Of a stretch of 64,000 nt of DNA, positions 42,659 through 50,648 are shown piece by piece. The notes under the pieces were generated by a model. It did no database searches and had not been told where the DNA came from. It saw only the letters and a program-made list of their open reading frames with translations. Made by a program: the position numbers and the translations under genes. This stretch comes from CAYMDP01 sp964389375 (GTDB taxonomy: Bacteria > Bdellovibrionota > Bdellovibrionia > Bdellovibrionales > UBA1609), in contig CAYMDP010000012.1 of the NCBI GenBank assembly GCA_964389375.1, positions 1 to 64,000 of the forward strand. The letters are read 5' to 3'. Each line of letters starts with the position of its first letter. Position 1 is the first letter of the stretch.

Positions 42659-43342
42659 TTGAAGTCTAAGAAGTCAAAAGTGAAATCGAAGAACTCCAAA
42701 AGCCAAAAGGCTAAGTCTTTGCTTAAAAATGCGAAAAAGAATGGCTTGTCGTCTTCAGGCGGAAAAACTTCGAATACGTTTTCGAAATCCAAAAAAATGT
42801 CTTCCGTTGCGATGCTTCGATCTGAGATCTGGCCCCAAGAGCGAGACTTTTTGCTTCGACCTGAGCGTTATCGTTATGTGCGCAAACTGATTCGTCCTTC
42901 GTCTTGTGTTTTTTGTACGAGTGCTTCTGCCGGTGTCGGTTTTGAACACTTGGTTTTACATCAGACAAGCTTCGCTATGGTTGTCATGAACAAATATCCT
43001 TATAATACTGGTCACCTGTTGATCTTGCCTAAGCGTCATTGCGGACGCCTTCCGGATTTAAGGGGCGAAGAGCGGTCTCAGATTTATGAGCTTCTTCATC
43101 ATGCGGTCGAAATTCTTGAGCGAGTTTATCAAAATGAAGGCTTTAATATTGGTTTAAATCACGGGGCGGTTGCAGGAGCTGGAATTCCAGATCATTTGCA
43201 CTGGCATATTGTTCCAAGATGGTCCGGGGACACCAATTTTTTTCCACTGATTGCAGAGACGAAAGTGTTGGCGGCTAGCATGGAAGATAGTTACTCTCGC
43301 CTACACACAGAATTTTCGAAACTTCCAGGGGGCTTAAAGTGA
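42659..43342 (+). CDS. HIT-family nucleotide hydrolase with Lys/Ser-rich N-terminal tail
   Basis: A 227-residue protein. Residues about 65-200 form a HIT domain: CVFCTSASAGVG, VVMNKYPYNTGHLLILPKRH, and the catalytic triad HLHWHIVPRW. HIT proteins such as Ap4A hydrolase or AMP phosphorylases act on nucleotide phosphates. The preferred start is TTG 42659 with GGAAGGA ten bases upstream. It adds about 46 residues extremely rich in Lys and Ser (KSKKSKVKSKNSKSQ), which resemble a nucleic-acid-binding tail. A shorter start at ATG 42797 is possible. The stop overlaps the mce start by 4 nt. Confidence 0.85.
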   Translation: MKSKKSKVKSKNSKSQKAKSLLKNAKKNGLSSSGGKTSNTFSKSKKMSSVAMLRSEIWPQERDFLLRPERYRYVRKLIRPSSCVFCTSASAGVGFEHLVLHQTSFAMVVMNKYPYNTGHLLILPKRHCGRLPDLRGEERSQIYELLHHAVEILERVYQNEGFNIGLNHGAVAGAGIPDHLHWHIVPRWSGDTNFFPLIAETKVLAASMEDSYSRLHTEFSKLPGGLK

Positions 43343-43749
43343 ACTCAGATTTTATCTTTGACCACATCGGAATTGCGGTTGAAAGCTTAGATAAGGGGAG
43401 CGAGTTTTACAAGGCCCTAGGTTTTGACCAGATGTCCGTCGAGGATGTTCCGACAGAAAAAGTAAAGGTGGGAATGTATGAGCTCGCGAATAAGGCCCGA
43501 GTGGAGCTTCTTGAGGCCTTAAGTCCAGATAGTCCGATTGCGAAGTTTCTTGCGAAGAGAGGCCCAGGCATTCATCATATATGTTTTAAAGTTAAGGGGC
43601 TCGAATCCATTCTCGAAAGGCTTAAGGCCTCTGGAGTGCAGTTGATCCATGAGAAGCCCAGCCCAGGAGCACACAACTGTATGATTGCATTTATTCACCC
43701 TAAATCCACCGGGGGAGTTTTGATCGAACTCAGTGAGGAGAGAAAATAA
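43339..43749 (+). CDS. mce: Methylmalonyl-CoA epimerase
   Basis: A 136-residue VOC-fold epimerase that interconverts (R)- and (S)-methylmalonyl-CoA, linking propionyl-CoA to succinyl-CoA. The metal ligands are visible: His in FDHIGIAVES, His in PGIHHICFKV, and Glu in GVLIELSEE. EALSPDSPIAKFLAKRGPG is a strong family block. The GTG start overlaps the HIT stop (GTGA). The rhomboid gene follows with no gap after the stop. Methylmalonyl-CoA mutase genes are not in the window. Confidence 0.9.
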   Translation: MNSDFIFDHIGIAVESLDKGSEFYKALGFDQMSVEDVPTEKVKVGMYELANKARVELLEALSPDSPIAKFLAKRGPGIHHICFKVKGLESILERLKASGVQLIHEKPSPGAHNCMIAFIHPKSTGGVLIELSEERK

Positions 43750-44514
43750 ATGAGTTCATCTCCAGGAATGCAGATGATTGGACCCATGACTCGAAATGTG
43801 AAGGCATTAGTCATTGCAAACGTCAGCATTTGGTTGATCTTGATTCTGATTGTTCAAAACATGTTTTTAAGCCAGCCCTATATTTTTCAGTGGTTTGGTC
43901 TTAATCCAGATCGCGTGATTTTTGATTTTTGGATCTGGCAGCCTTTCACCTATATGTTTTTGCATTCCCATAGTGTCTTTCACGTTTTGTTTAACATGCT
44001 GGTGCTATGGTGGTTCGGCTCTGAGCTTGAGGCTCGCTGGGGCTCGCGCTTCTTTTTGCTTTATTATTTTGTCTGTGGGGTCGGGGCGGCCCTGATTTAT
44101 TTATTGGTTTTGGTGGGCTATTTGCTTGTGACGGGTCACGTGGCTCCCTTAATGTCCCCTGTTGTTGGAGCCTCTGGGGCAGTTTATGGACTTCTTCTAG
44201 CCTACGGCTTAATCTTTGGCGAACGCGTGATTTATTTTATGATGCTCTTTCCGATGAAGGCCAAATACTTCGTGATGCTTTTGGGCCTCGTCGAGTTTTT
44301 AAGTCTAATGGGTTCGGGATTTTCGGGAGAGGTCGCCAACCTGGCTCACCTAGGTGGATTGATCGCTGGATTCATCTTTTTGACCGGCTGGACAAGGTGG
44401 AGCCATCGCCTGGCCAGTCGTAAAAGCCAAAGGCATGGACGCAAGCTTCGTTTAGTGGTAGATAATGAAAAGCCAGAGGGCGACAAACCCAAAGGTCCAA
44501 GATACTGGAATTGA
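43750..44514 (+). CDS. Rhomboid-family intramembrane serine protease
   Basis: A 254-residue membrane protein with about six hydrophobic segments. The catalytic Ser is in GASGAVYGLLLAYG (GxSG, about residues 137-150) and the catalytic His in NLAHLGGLIAGF. The first loop keeps the structural YMFLHSHSVFHVLFNMLVLWWFG, typical of bacterial rhomboids (WR-like loop and His-rich TM2). A basic C-terminal tail (SHRLASRKSQRHGRKL) is cytoplasmic. The ATG directly abuts the mce stop, with GAGGAGAG within mce as ribosome site. The substrate is unknown. Confidence 0.92.
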   Translation: MSSSPGMQMIGPMTRNVKALVIANVSIWLILILIVQNMFLSQPYIFQWFGLNPDRVIFDFWIWQPFTYMFLHSHSVFHVLFNMLVLWWFGSELEARWGSRFFLLYYFVCGVGAALIYLLVLVGYLLVTGHVAPLMSPVVGASGAVYGLLLAYGLIFGERVIYFMMLFPMKAKYFVMLLGLVEFLSLMGSGFSGEVANLAHLGGLIAGFIFLTGWTRWSHRLASRKSQRHGRKLRLVVDNEKPEGDKPKGPRYWN

Positions 44515-44558
44515 AGATTCTTTTTTAAAAAGGGTCTTATCACAGGAGAAATGAAGTC

Positions 44559-44750
44559 ATGAAAGATCTAGATAAAAACCTAAAAGCTCTTAAATACGAC
44601 CAACGCATGGTGGATTGGAATTTAAGCCAAGATCTTTTGAGCAAACAAGAACTCGAGACCTACCTTAAGAGCCTTCCTGATAGTATCCAGAATAGCGAAA
44701 AATTGACCCTTGAAGACGAGGGTGAATATTCGAACGGAAGAGATCATTAA
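44559..44750 (+). CDS. Small unrecognised acidic protein
   Basis: A 63-residue hydrophilic protein, starting MKDLDKNLKALKYDQRMVDW and rich in Leu, Lys, Asp and Glu, with two predicted helices. No signal peptide or motif is seen. A strong CAGGAGAAATGAAGTC ribosome region precedes the ATG 44559. It lies 44 bp after the rhomboid gene and may be part of that operon. It is convergent with the L,D-transpeptidase (39 bp between stops). Confidence 0.68.
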   Translation: MKDLDKNLKALKYDQRMVDWNLSQDLLSKQELETYLKSLPDSIQNSEKLTLEDEGEYSNGRDH

Positions 44751-44789
44751 GGGATAATTCCGTCCGGATCCGATTATATTATTCACAAC

Positions 44790-45875
44790 TTAGTTTGTAT
44801 TTGCCGTTTTAGCTTCATTTAAGCTGGCTAAGATTTCTGGGCTCAAGGGTGACCAAGTTTCGCCTACGATCTTAAACTGATCCCCTTCTTTTCGAAGATA
44901 GAGTGTTTTTTCTCCAAAATCTGAATTCTGGTCTGATTCGTAGACTTGTAAAAAACGAGCTATCGCCTCGTCTTGATGCACGATCAACTTTAGCTTTTCT
45001 ACTCGGACCTGAATAAACTTATACTTCCCGTTAAGATTCGCCTTATAACGCTCCCACTGCTTTTTGCCCATTCCCATGGATTTAAAAGCCTCACCGTAGA
45101 AATTTATATACTGCTCGGTATTTTTACTTTCCCAGGAAGCTTTCCATTCTGTGATCAATTGATTCAGCTGTTGTTTATTTTTTTGGGCTTCTGCCGGACT
45201 TATAAAACTGACTTCTTCCTGAACGATAATTGGAGTCTTGGCTAAAGTAATGTAGGGAGAAAGCTCTTGAATGATATTATTTCGAACAACAACGCAGCCT
45301 CTAGAGCCGCGCCATAATGACTTCGTGTCGGGGACGGCGTGAAGCCAAATTCCACTGCCGGTTTTTTTATCCATCTGGTCAAAAAAGTTTGGGTAATCCA
45401 TAGTAAAGGCGCGAGAACCATATTCGTTAAAATCAAGTCTTGAGCCCTCGAAGCGTTCTTGAAAATAATAAATTCCCTCAGGAGTTTTTTTATCTCCCAA
45501 GATAAATTTATCTCCACTGTTTTTTCCAATATCTGTTGGATAGGCGATGACGAATTCAAAGCCGTCGCCCTTAGTCTTCCAGATACTTAGCGTGCGCTTT
45601 GATTTATCGACTAAAAAAGCATAGGGCGAATAAAAATTCCCCATGGGAATCTGAACCAAGGCAGCAGGAACCATTCCCTTTGGTGGAGGACTAGCCTGGG
45701 GGTCCGCCTTCTTTTCAATCTCGGGTGCGACCGGTTCGGCCGGAGTGACAAGATCTTCCTGGGATTTGTAAGCCTCTTGAGCCAAAGCCGTTGAGTGGAT
45801 AAATCCACAGAGGACCAGTCCAAAAGAAAATTTGAGTGGGCCTTGCGCCAGTGCGTAAAAATTCTGCTTTCTCAT
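44790..45875 (-). CDS. L,D-transpeptidase (YkuD) with C-terminal NTF2/Cds6-like domain
   Basis: A 361-residue exported peptidoglycan enzyme. The signal peptide is GPLKFSFGLVLCGFIHSTALA. The YkuD domain (about residues 95-225) starts DKSKRTLSIWKTKGDGFEFV and holds the catalytic block HAVPDTKSLWRGSRGCVVV with nucleophile Cys and conserved His. Residues about 245-350 (LITEWKASWESKNTEQYINFY, FKSMGMGKKQWERYKANL) look like an NTF2/Cds6-type domain found in other L,D-transpeptidases. Such enzymes make 3-3 crosslinks or attach proteins to peptidoglycan. The start is uncertain (45875 or 45884), with no clear ribosome site. Confidence 0.88.
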   Translation of the reverse strand: MRKQNFYALAQGPLKFSFGLVLCGFIHSTALAQEAYKSQEDLVTPAEPVAPEIEKKADPQASPPPKGMVPAALVQIPMGNFYSPYAFLVDKSKRTLSIWKTKGDGFEFVIAYPTDIGKNSGDKFILGDKKTPEGIYYFQERFEGSRLDFNEYGSRAFTMDYPNFFDQMDKKTGSGIWLHAVPDTKSLWRGSRGCVVVRNNIIQELSPYITLAKTPIIVQEEVSFISPAEAQKNKQQLNQLITEWKASWESKNTEQYINFYGEAFKSMGMGKKQWERYKANLNGKYKFIQVRVEKLKLIVHQDEAIARFLQVYESDQNSDFGEKTLYLRKEGDQFKIVGETWSPLSPEILASLNEAKTANTN

Positions 45876-46025
45876 TATTATCATTAGAGAAAATGGTCCA
45901 GTTCTTGTCAACACACAAGGCACCTATGTTTCAATTTGATGCGTGGCTTTGATTTTAGCCCATAATTGTTGCGATAAACCTGCCTAAAGGCCTTAAGACC
46001 TTGGTCGGCCTACCGATAAGAGAGT

Positions 46026-46526
46026 ATGGCAGAAGATAAAGGGGCGGAAGCCCCTAAAAAAGATCTGAAGAAATTTGCGGCCCTTGGTTTCGCGGGACTA
46101 AATATCGCGGTGCTTTGCCTTGGAGCATTTTTGGTCTACTCCTCGACTCTTGGAAAAGAGCAGCCATCAGTCACAAACTCCGAGCTGAATCGCGAGATCG
46201 ACTCCTTTCTTGAGGAGCTAAGAAAAGACCCGGTCATGTTCACCATGGAGACCTTTAATACCAATTTGGATGGCGTTCCTAGACGTATGATTCGAACTGC
46301 TGTGACTCTTGAAATGCTAGATGACGAAGGCTTTGAAGAAGTTGTGGTGCTGGGGGCCGAGGCTCGCGACGCAGTTTTAAAGATTCTGAATGCGAAGCAG
46401 TTTGATGATGTCGAGTCTGTTCAGGGTAAACTTTTACTGAAGAATCAAATCATCACTCAGGTGAATGGATTCCTTAAACACGGCGTTGTAAAAAATGTCT
46501 ATTTCTCCGACTTCGTAGTGCAGTAG
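46026..46526 (+). CDS. fliL: Flagellar basal body-associated protein FliL
   Basis: A 166-residue FliL homologue. One membrane segment (AALGFAGLNIAVLCLGAFLVY) lies near the N-terminus and the periplasmic part shows the FliL pattern: FTMETFNTNLDGVPRRMIRTAVTL, then ARDAVLKILNAKQFDDVES, and KHGVVKNVYFSDFVVQ at the end. FliL forms a ring around the stator of the flagellar motor. No other flagellar gene is nearby; fliL normally sits in a fliLMNOPQR operon, so this is an isolated or additional copy. It is divergent from the L,D-transpeptidase. Confidence 0.8.
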   Translation: MAEDKGAEAPKKDLKKFAALGFAGLNIAVLCLGAFLVYSSTLGKEQPSVTNSELNREIDSFLEELRKDPVMFTMETFNTNLDGVPRRMIRTAVTLEMLDDEGFEEVVVLGAEARDAVLKILNAKQFDDVESVQGKLLLKNQIITQVNGFLKHGVVKNVYFSDFVVQ

Positions 46527-46637
46527 CAATCAGTGCGATAAGTGCGCAGTATGCGCCACCTCATTAGCTTGGCAGCGCTCAATATCCAGCACGAAAGTCA
46601 TCAACCGGGCCATTACTAATTTCTTAGGTCTAGTCGT

Positions 46638-46676
46638 CTCGGTCTCTAGGTTGACCCCATTCACCTAGGGAGTGAG
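46638..46676. promoter_or_regulatory. Inverted repeat upstream of the M16 protease operon
   Basis: CTCGGTCTCTAGGT (46638-46651) and ACCTAGGGAGTGAG (46663-46676) pair at 11 of 14 positions around an 11 nt loop. The end lies 26 bp before the start at 46702. It could be an operator or a leader hairpin. The remaining fliL-M16 gap (46527-46637) contains a small GCGCA-GTA-TGCGC hairpin (46544-46556) and nothing else I can call. Confidence 0.35.
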
Positions 46677-46701
46677 AATATTAGGACTTAAGGAGCCCAT
46701 C

Positions 46702-48096
46702 ATGACTTTATTTTTTCAACGCGTCCTCCTCGGACTTTCGCTGACTCTACTTGCCCTCGTTTTTGTTCTTGTATCGAGCTCACGAAGTCTTGCGGCAGAT
46801 ATTCCGATTGAAACAATTTCGAGTGCCATCCAGTTTAAGGTGGAAAAATTTAAGCTCGAAAATGGTTTGACCGTTCTTCTTCACGAAGACTCTTCCACTC
46901 CCATGATCACTTACCATCAGTGGTTTCGAGTGGGATCAAAAGATGAAGATGTGGGACGAACCGGTTTGGCGCATTTCTTTGAGCACTTGATGTTCAAGGG
47001 GACACAAAAATTTTTAGGCAAAGATTTTGACCGCATGATTCAAGCCAACGGTGGATCCAATAATGCCTTTACCTCACGAGATTACACGGGCTACTACATT
47101 AATATGCCCAGCGACAAACTTGAGTTGATGATCGATATTGAGTCCGATCGCATGGTGAATCTACTTTTTGACCCCAAAGAAATCAAAAGTGAGCGAGAGG
47201 TTGTTAAAGAAGAACGTCGATATCGAACTGAAAATACAGTGGATGGAATCTTAGATGAAGCCATGTTTAGAACCGTATTTAAAGTTCATCCTTATCGTTG
47301 GCCCGTTATCGGGTCCATGGCGGATCTAAATGCGGCGACTCTTGAAGATATGAAAGAATTCTATCGGCGTTATTACGCTCCCAACAATGCTGTGGTTGTT
47401 ATCGTTGGTGACTTTAAAGCCTCAAAGGCGAGAGCCCTGATCGAAAAATATTACGGGCCGATTCCCTCTCAGAAGCTAGAGATGAAGACTCTACCCAAAG
47501 AGCCAAAACAACTGGGCCAGCGCATGGTCACTCTAAATAAAGATGTGCAAAGTCCAACTGTTGCCTTGGCCTATTTGGCTTCGGCCTCGGGAGCTGCGGA
47601 CTCCTATGCTTTTGATCTATTGTCGAATATTTTAACTTCCGGTCCATCAAGCCGATTGCATCGTCGTTTGGTTTTTTCTGAGCAAACGGCAACATCAGTA
47701 AGTTCTTGGGCCTATACCCCGAAGGAGCCAGGGCTATTTCAGGTTTCGGCATCGATCAAACCAGGTGTGGATGCGGACCGCGTTCTGCGTGCACTTTATT
47801 TTGAAGTGGGTAAGATGCGCGAGCAGTTGGTCTCGGCGGATGAGCTGCAAAAAGCAAAAAATCAAATCATGACGGATTATGTGCAGGGGCTTAAGACCAT
47901 TTCAGGAAAAGCTCGTGCCCTTGCGGTCAATGAAATTGTTATGGGCGATTACAATGAATTGTTTCGAGATCTTGAAAAATATAACCGAGTGACAGCTGAG
48001 GACATTAAAAGTGTCGCTGACCGGTACCTACGCCCGAATCAAAGATCCGTATTTAGAGTCTTGCCCAAATCTATGGCTGCAAAAGCTCAGGAGTAA
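46702..48096 (+). CDS. M16-family zinc metallopeptidase, active subunit
   Basis: A 464-residue exported M16 (pitrilysin/insulinase) peptidase. I start at ATG 46702 after TAAGGAGCCC; the product has a signal sequence (VLLGLSLTLLALVFVLVSSSRSLA). The inverted zinc motif HFFEH is at about residue 93, with the distal Glu in SEREVVKEERRYR, and the family blocks NGGSNNAFTSRDYTGYY and YAPNNAVVVIVGDF follow. It is followed after 3 bp by an M16 homologue lacking the zinc site. Two such genes commonly form an active/inactive heterodimer in the periplasm. Confidence 0.93.
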   Translation: MTLFFQRVLLGLSLTLLALVFVLVSSSRSLAADIPIETISSAIQFKVEKFKLENGLTVLLHEDSSTPMITYHQWFRVGSKDEDVGRTGLAHFFEHLMFKGTQKFLGKDFDRMIQANGGSNNAFTSRDYTGYYINMPSDKLELMIDIESDRMVNLLFDPKEIKSEREVVKEERRYRTENTVDGILDEAMFRTVFKVHPYRWPVIGSMADLNAATLEDMKEFYRRYYAPNNAVVVIVGDFKASKARALIEKYYGPIPSQKLEMKTLPKEPKQLGQRMVTLNKDVQSPTVALAYLASASGAADSYAFDLLSNILTSGPSSRLHRRLVFSEQTATSVSSWAYTPKEPGLFQVSASIKPGVDADRVLRALYFEVGKMREQLVSADELQKAKNQIMTDYVQGLKTISGKARALAVNEIVMGDYNELFRDLEKYNRVTAEDIKSVADRYLRPNQRSVFRVLPKSMAAKAQE

Positions 48097-48099
48097 TTT

Positions 48100-49491
48100 A
48101 TGTTTCAAATGCGTTTAATATTAACTTTGGTTTTTCTTTCTCTGACTCTTGGCTGCGCGACGGGTGGTTCTTCCTCAAAATTTGAAATCCGCAGCTATAA
48201 AGAAGCTAAGCTTAAAAATGGATTAAGGGTTTTGTTTGTAGAAGATCGAAGTCTTCCCTCGATTTCGTTTTTGATGTTAGTTAAAACGGGATCAAGCGCT
48301 GATCCTGAAGGGCAATCCGGACTCACGTCTCTGGTCACAAGTCTTTTAGATAAAGGTTCGAGCAAGCGTTCCACATTGCAAATTGCAGACTCTCTCGGTC
48401 AATACGGTGGCTCTTTTGGGGCTTCCGTATCCCATGATTTCGCAATGGCCTCTGCGAGTGCTTTATCGTTTCACGAAGATCAGCTTTTAACGGATTTTGT
48501 TGAAATCGTGACCGAACCCGCTTTCTCTCAAAATGAAGTTAACCGTATGAAACAACAAACTGTGGCTCGTCTAAAGAAAATTGTTGATGACCCCAGTGAT
48601 TTTGCGGGAGTGATGTTTGAAGACTATTTATTTTCTGGTCATCCCTATTCTAAAAACCCCGCCGGGACTGCGAAAGACTTAAGCAAGATTTCTCGCAAGC
48701 ATATTATCCGACATTATCTTCAGAACTTCCGCCCGAATAATGCGATGCTTGCGGTCGTTGGAAATTATAGTCCAAAAATCTTAGACAAGCTAAACCAGAA
48801 ATTTTCCCAATGGGAAGCCAGAGATCTAGAGCCCCAGGCTGAAGTCAATATCGCCAAGTCCGCAGGACTGAAGGTACGGATTCTGGATAAGGCCGATTTA
48901 AAGCAGTCTCAAGTTCGAATCGGTCATATTGGAATTCGTCGCTCGGAGCCAGATTTTTTGGCCTTAAGATTAGCAAATACAATTTTAGGTGGAGCCTTTT
49001 CAAGTCGCTTGGTTCATGAAATTCGTGAGAAGAGGGGCTTAACTTATTCGATCGGATCTTATTTTGATGCTCGAAAACTTGAAGGTCCCTTTATCATTTC
49101 GACTTTTACTCGAAATGACAAAGTTGGTGAGACGGTCAAAGAAAGCATTCGAATCTTGAAGGAGTTTAAAGATAAAGGTGTGACCGAGGATGAGGTTCGA
49201 GATGCGAAAGCCTATTTGCGCGGGACCTTCCCTCGGAGTTTAGAAACTCCTGAGGCCCTTGCTCAAAACCTTCTTTATCTAAGATTTTATGGAGTTCCTG
49301 ACTCCTATCTAACGAATTACCTCAGAGACATCGAAAGATTAAGTGCCAGCGCAGTGAACAAAGCCATCGCAAAACACTTTAAGCCCGAGAATCTAAGCAT
49401 TCTTGTTTACAGTCCAAGAGCTGGGGCAAGTGCGCAACTTAAGGACCTTGGAGCTTTAGAAATCAAAAGTTTTAAAGAGTTTCTTCAGTAA
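48100..49491 (+). CDS. M16-family peptidase homologue, inactive partner, lipoprotein
   Basis: A 463-residue lipoprotein (MFQMRLILTLVFLSLTLGC, lipobox LTLGC) of the M16 family. The position of the HxxEH zinc motif reads SGLTSLVTSLLDKGS, so zinc binding and catalysis are lost. The family fold is still clear: YGGSFGASVSHDFAM, FRPNNAMLAVVGNYSP, and the substrate-contact block VHEIREKRGLTYSIGSYF. This matches the second, noncatalytic subunit of M16B pairs. It begins 3 bp after the active gene. Its stop codon is the first base of a 36 bp-arm perfect hairpin. Confidence 0.9.
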   Translation: MFQMRLILTLVFLSLTLGCATGGSSSKFEIRSYKEAKLKNGLRVLFVEDRSLPSISFLMLVKTGSSADPEGQSGLTSLVTSLLDKGSSKRSTLQIADSLGQYGGSFGASVSHDFAMASASALSFHEDQLLTDFVEIVTEPAFSQNEVNRMKQQTVARLKKIVDDPSDFAGVMFEDYLFSGHPYSKNPAGTAKDLSKISRKHIIRHYLQNFRPNNAMLAVVGNYSPKILDKLNQKFSQWEARDLEPQAEVNIAKSAGLKVRILDKADLKQSQVRIGHIGIRRSEPDFLALRLANTILGGAFSSRLVHEIREKRGLTYSIGSYFDARKLEGPFIISTFTRNDKVGETVKESIRILKEFKDKGVTEDEVRDAKAYLRGTFPRSLETPEALAQNLLYLRFYGVPDSYLTNYLRDIERLSASAVNKAIAKHFKPENLSILVYSPRAGASAQLKDLGALEIKSFKEFLQ

Positions 49492-49570
49492 GTGCCCGGC
49501 ACCTGGCAGTGGTACGGCATGCCATTTCTTTCAGAATGGCATGCCGTACCACTGCCAGGTGCCGGGCACT
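49491..49570. repeat. Perfect hairpin with 36 bp arms at the end of the M16 operon
   Basis: Arms 49491-49526 and 49535-49570 are exact reverse complements around the 8 nt loop TCTTTCAG. The first base is the last A of the M16 stop codon, and the other end lies 9 bp from the stop of the convergent gene. There is no T-tract. It could terminate both transcripts or be a palindromic mobile or repeat element. Confidence 0.85.
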
Positions 49571-49579
49571 CACTGAGTC

Positions 49580-49918
49580 CTAGTGACCCAGGGGAAAACT
49601 TCTAGCTTTCGGTGGGATGGTTTTTTGCTGCGATGTTGGGGAAAGAACTAATTCTTCCGCGCGGTTTTTTGGAGCGTCATTTTTTTGAAGAACCCGCTCG
49701 TCCAGACCCTCTAGTCTTGAAAGAATCTCTTCTAGATCTCCTTTAATATCCTCAAGGTCTTTTTGTAGGGCATTAGTCTTTGAGTACCAGGCCCAGAGCT
49801 CGCGAAAGCTAAAGACCAAGGCCAGGATAAAAAAGAGGCCCAGAACACTCATTAAGGTGAAATTCTGGCTGATCGGATCCAGCCAGGAGACAATGCTTTC
49901 CCAGGTTTTAAGACTCAT
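49580..49918 (-). CDS. Small membrane protein with coiled coil
   Basis: A 112-residue protein of unknown function. One membrane segment (LMSVLGLFFILALVFSFRELW, about residues 22-43) is followed by a charged coiled coil (ALQKDLEDIKGDLEEILSRL) and a basic, Pro/Ser-rich tail (SPTSQQKTIPPKARSFPLGH). The N-terminus (SLKTWESIVSWLDPISQN) is amphipathic. The start at ATG 49918 is plausible. It lies downstream of two paralogous membrane proteins on the same strand, 61 bp after them, and ends against the 36 bp-arm hairpin. Confidence 0.65.
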   Translation of the reverse strand: MSLKTWESIVSWLDPISQNFTLMSVLGLFFILALVFSFRELWAWYSKTNALQKDLEDIKGDLEEILSRLEGLDERVLQKNDAPKNRAEELVLSPTSQQKTIPPKARSFPLGH

Positions 49919-49979
49919 AGAATCATTCTAGGCACTTTTGACGCAAAGGTAAATCTTCTGTTGGAGGCTTTGTATAAAT

Positions 49980-50648
49980 TTACCTTTTATTCCCAAGATA
50001 AAGGGCAAAGAGCCCGACAAAAGCCGCAAGCCCTAGCAAAAGAAGAGCTGTTGGAAGCCTTGATGGCTTTGTATCGGGCTCAGTACTTGTGGAGGTCATG
50101 GGGCTTGGAGCCGGGGCTTTGGGAAGTCTGAGGAGCTCGTCGGGGGCTGTAATGTTCAAGCTGCTGACCACCTGATTGAAGGTTTTATTAAATCGGGTGG
50201 ACTGGGACTTTTCGGCGGAGAGACTGACTAAAATGACCAGGTTTTCTTTGATCGTCGAAAGGTAAAGGCTATAGAAATTCGGAATTTCGCTTCCAAGATG
50301 AAGTGCATAGATCCAGGTTTGCCCCTTAATGGGAGTCTGTTGAAAACGGATCACCTCAGAGGGGCGAGTGATGCCAGAAGGAAGAGTCAGGGGCCTCGGA
50401 TTTTTAAGTTCCTCGACAAGTTTTTCCCAGCGGTCCTCGGGGCCCGCGTATTTTGCAGAAACTAAAATGAGGGCACTTTTTGAGATCGCTGGGTTATTGG
50501 GCTGACAGGTCCAGTCGCTTCTAAGTTTCTGACAAGTCCAATCTTTGTCGAGATCAAAACTTAAATAATCGTTTTGAAAAGTTTGGCTCCCACTCACGAG
50601 CGGAGAAAGCAGTATTAAAATAAGTAATACTAGAGACCTCAATCTCAC
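49980..50648 (-). CDS. Exported single-span membrane protein, tandem paralogue 2
   Basis: A 222-residue protein with a signal peptide (SLVLLILILLSPLVSG) and a C-terminal membrane segment (TALLLLGLAAFVGLFALYLG). The domain in between (FQNDYLSFDLDKDWTCQ, YAGPEDRWEKLVEEL, GQTWIYALHLGSEIPNFYSLYL, TIKENLVILVSLSAE) is shared with the neighbouring gene at 50645-51394. The Cys pair in DWTC and the second DWTC may be a disulfide. Its ATG overlaps the paralogue's stop by 4 nt. The family is unknown. It is probably anchored in the inner membrane with its domain facing the periplasm. Confidence 0.72.
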   Translation of the reverse strand: MRLRSLVLLILILLSPLVSGSQTFQNDYLSFDLDKDWTCQKLRSDWTCQPNNPAISKSALILVSAKYAGPEDRWEKLVEELKNPRPLTLPSGITRPSEVIRFQQTPIKGQTWIYALHLGSEIPNFYSLYLSTIKENLVILVSLSAEKSQSTRFNKTFNQVVSSLNITAPDELLRLPKAPAPSPMTSTSTEPDTKPSRLPTALLLLGLAAFVGLFALYLGNKR

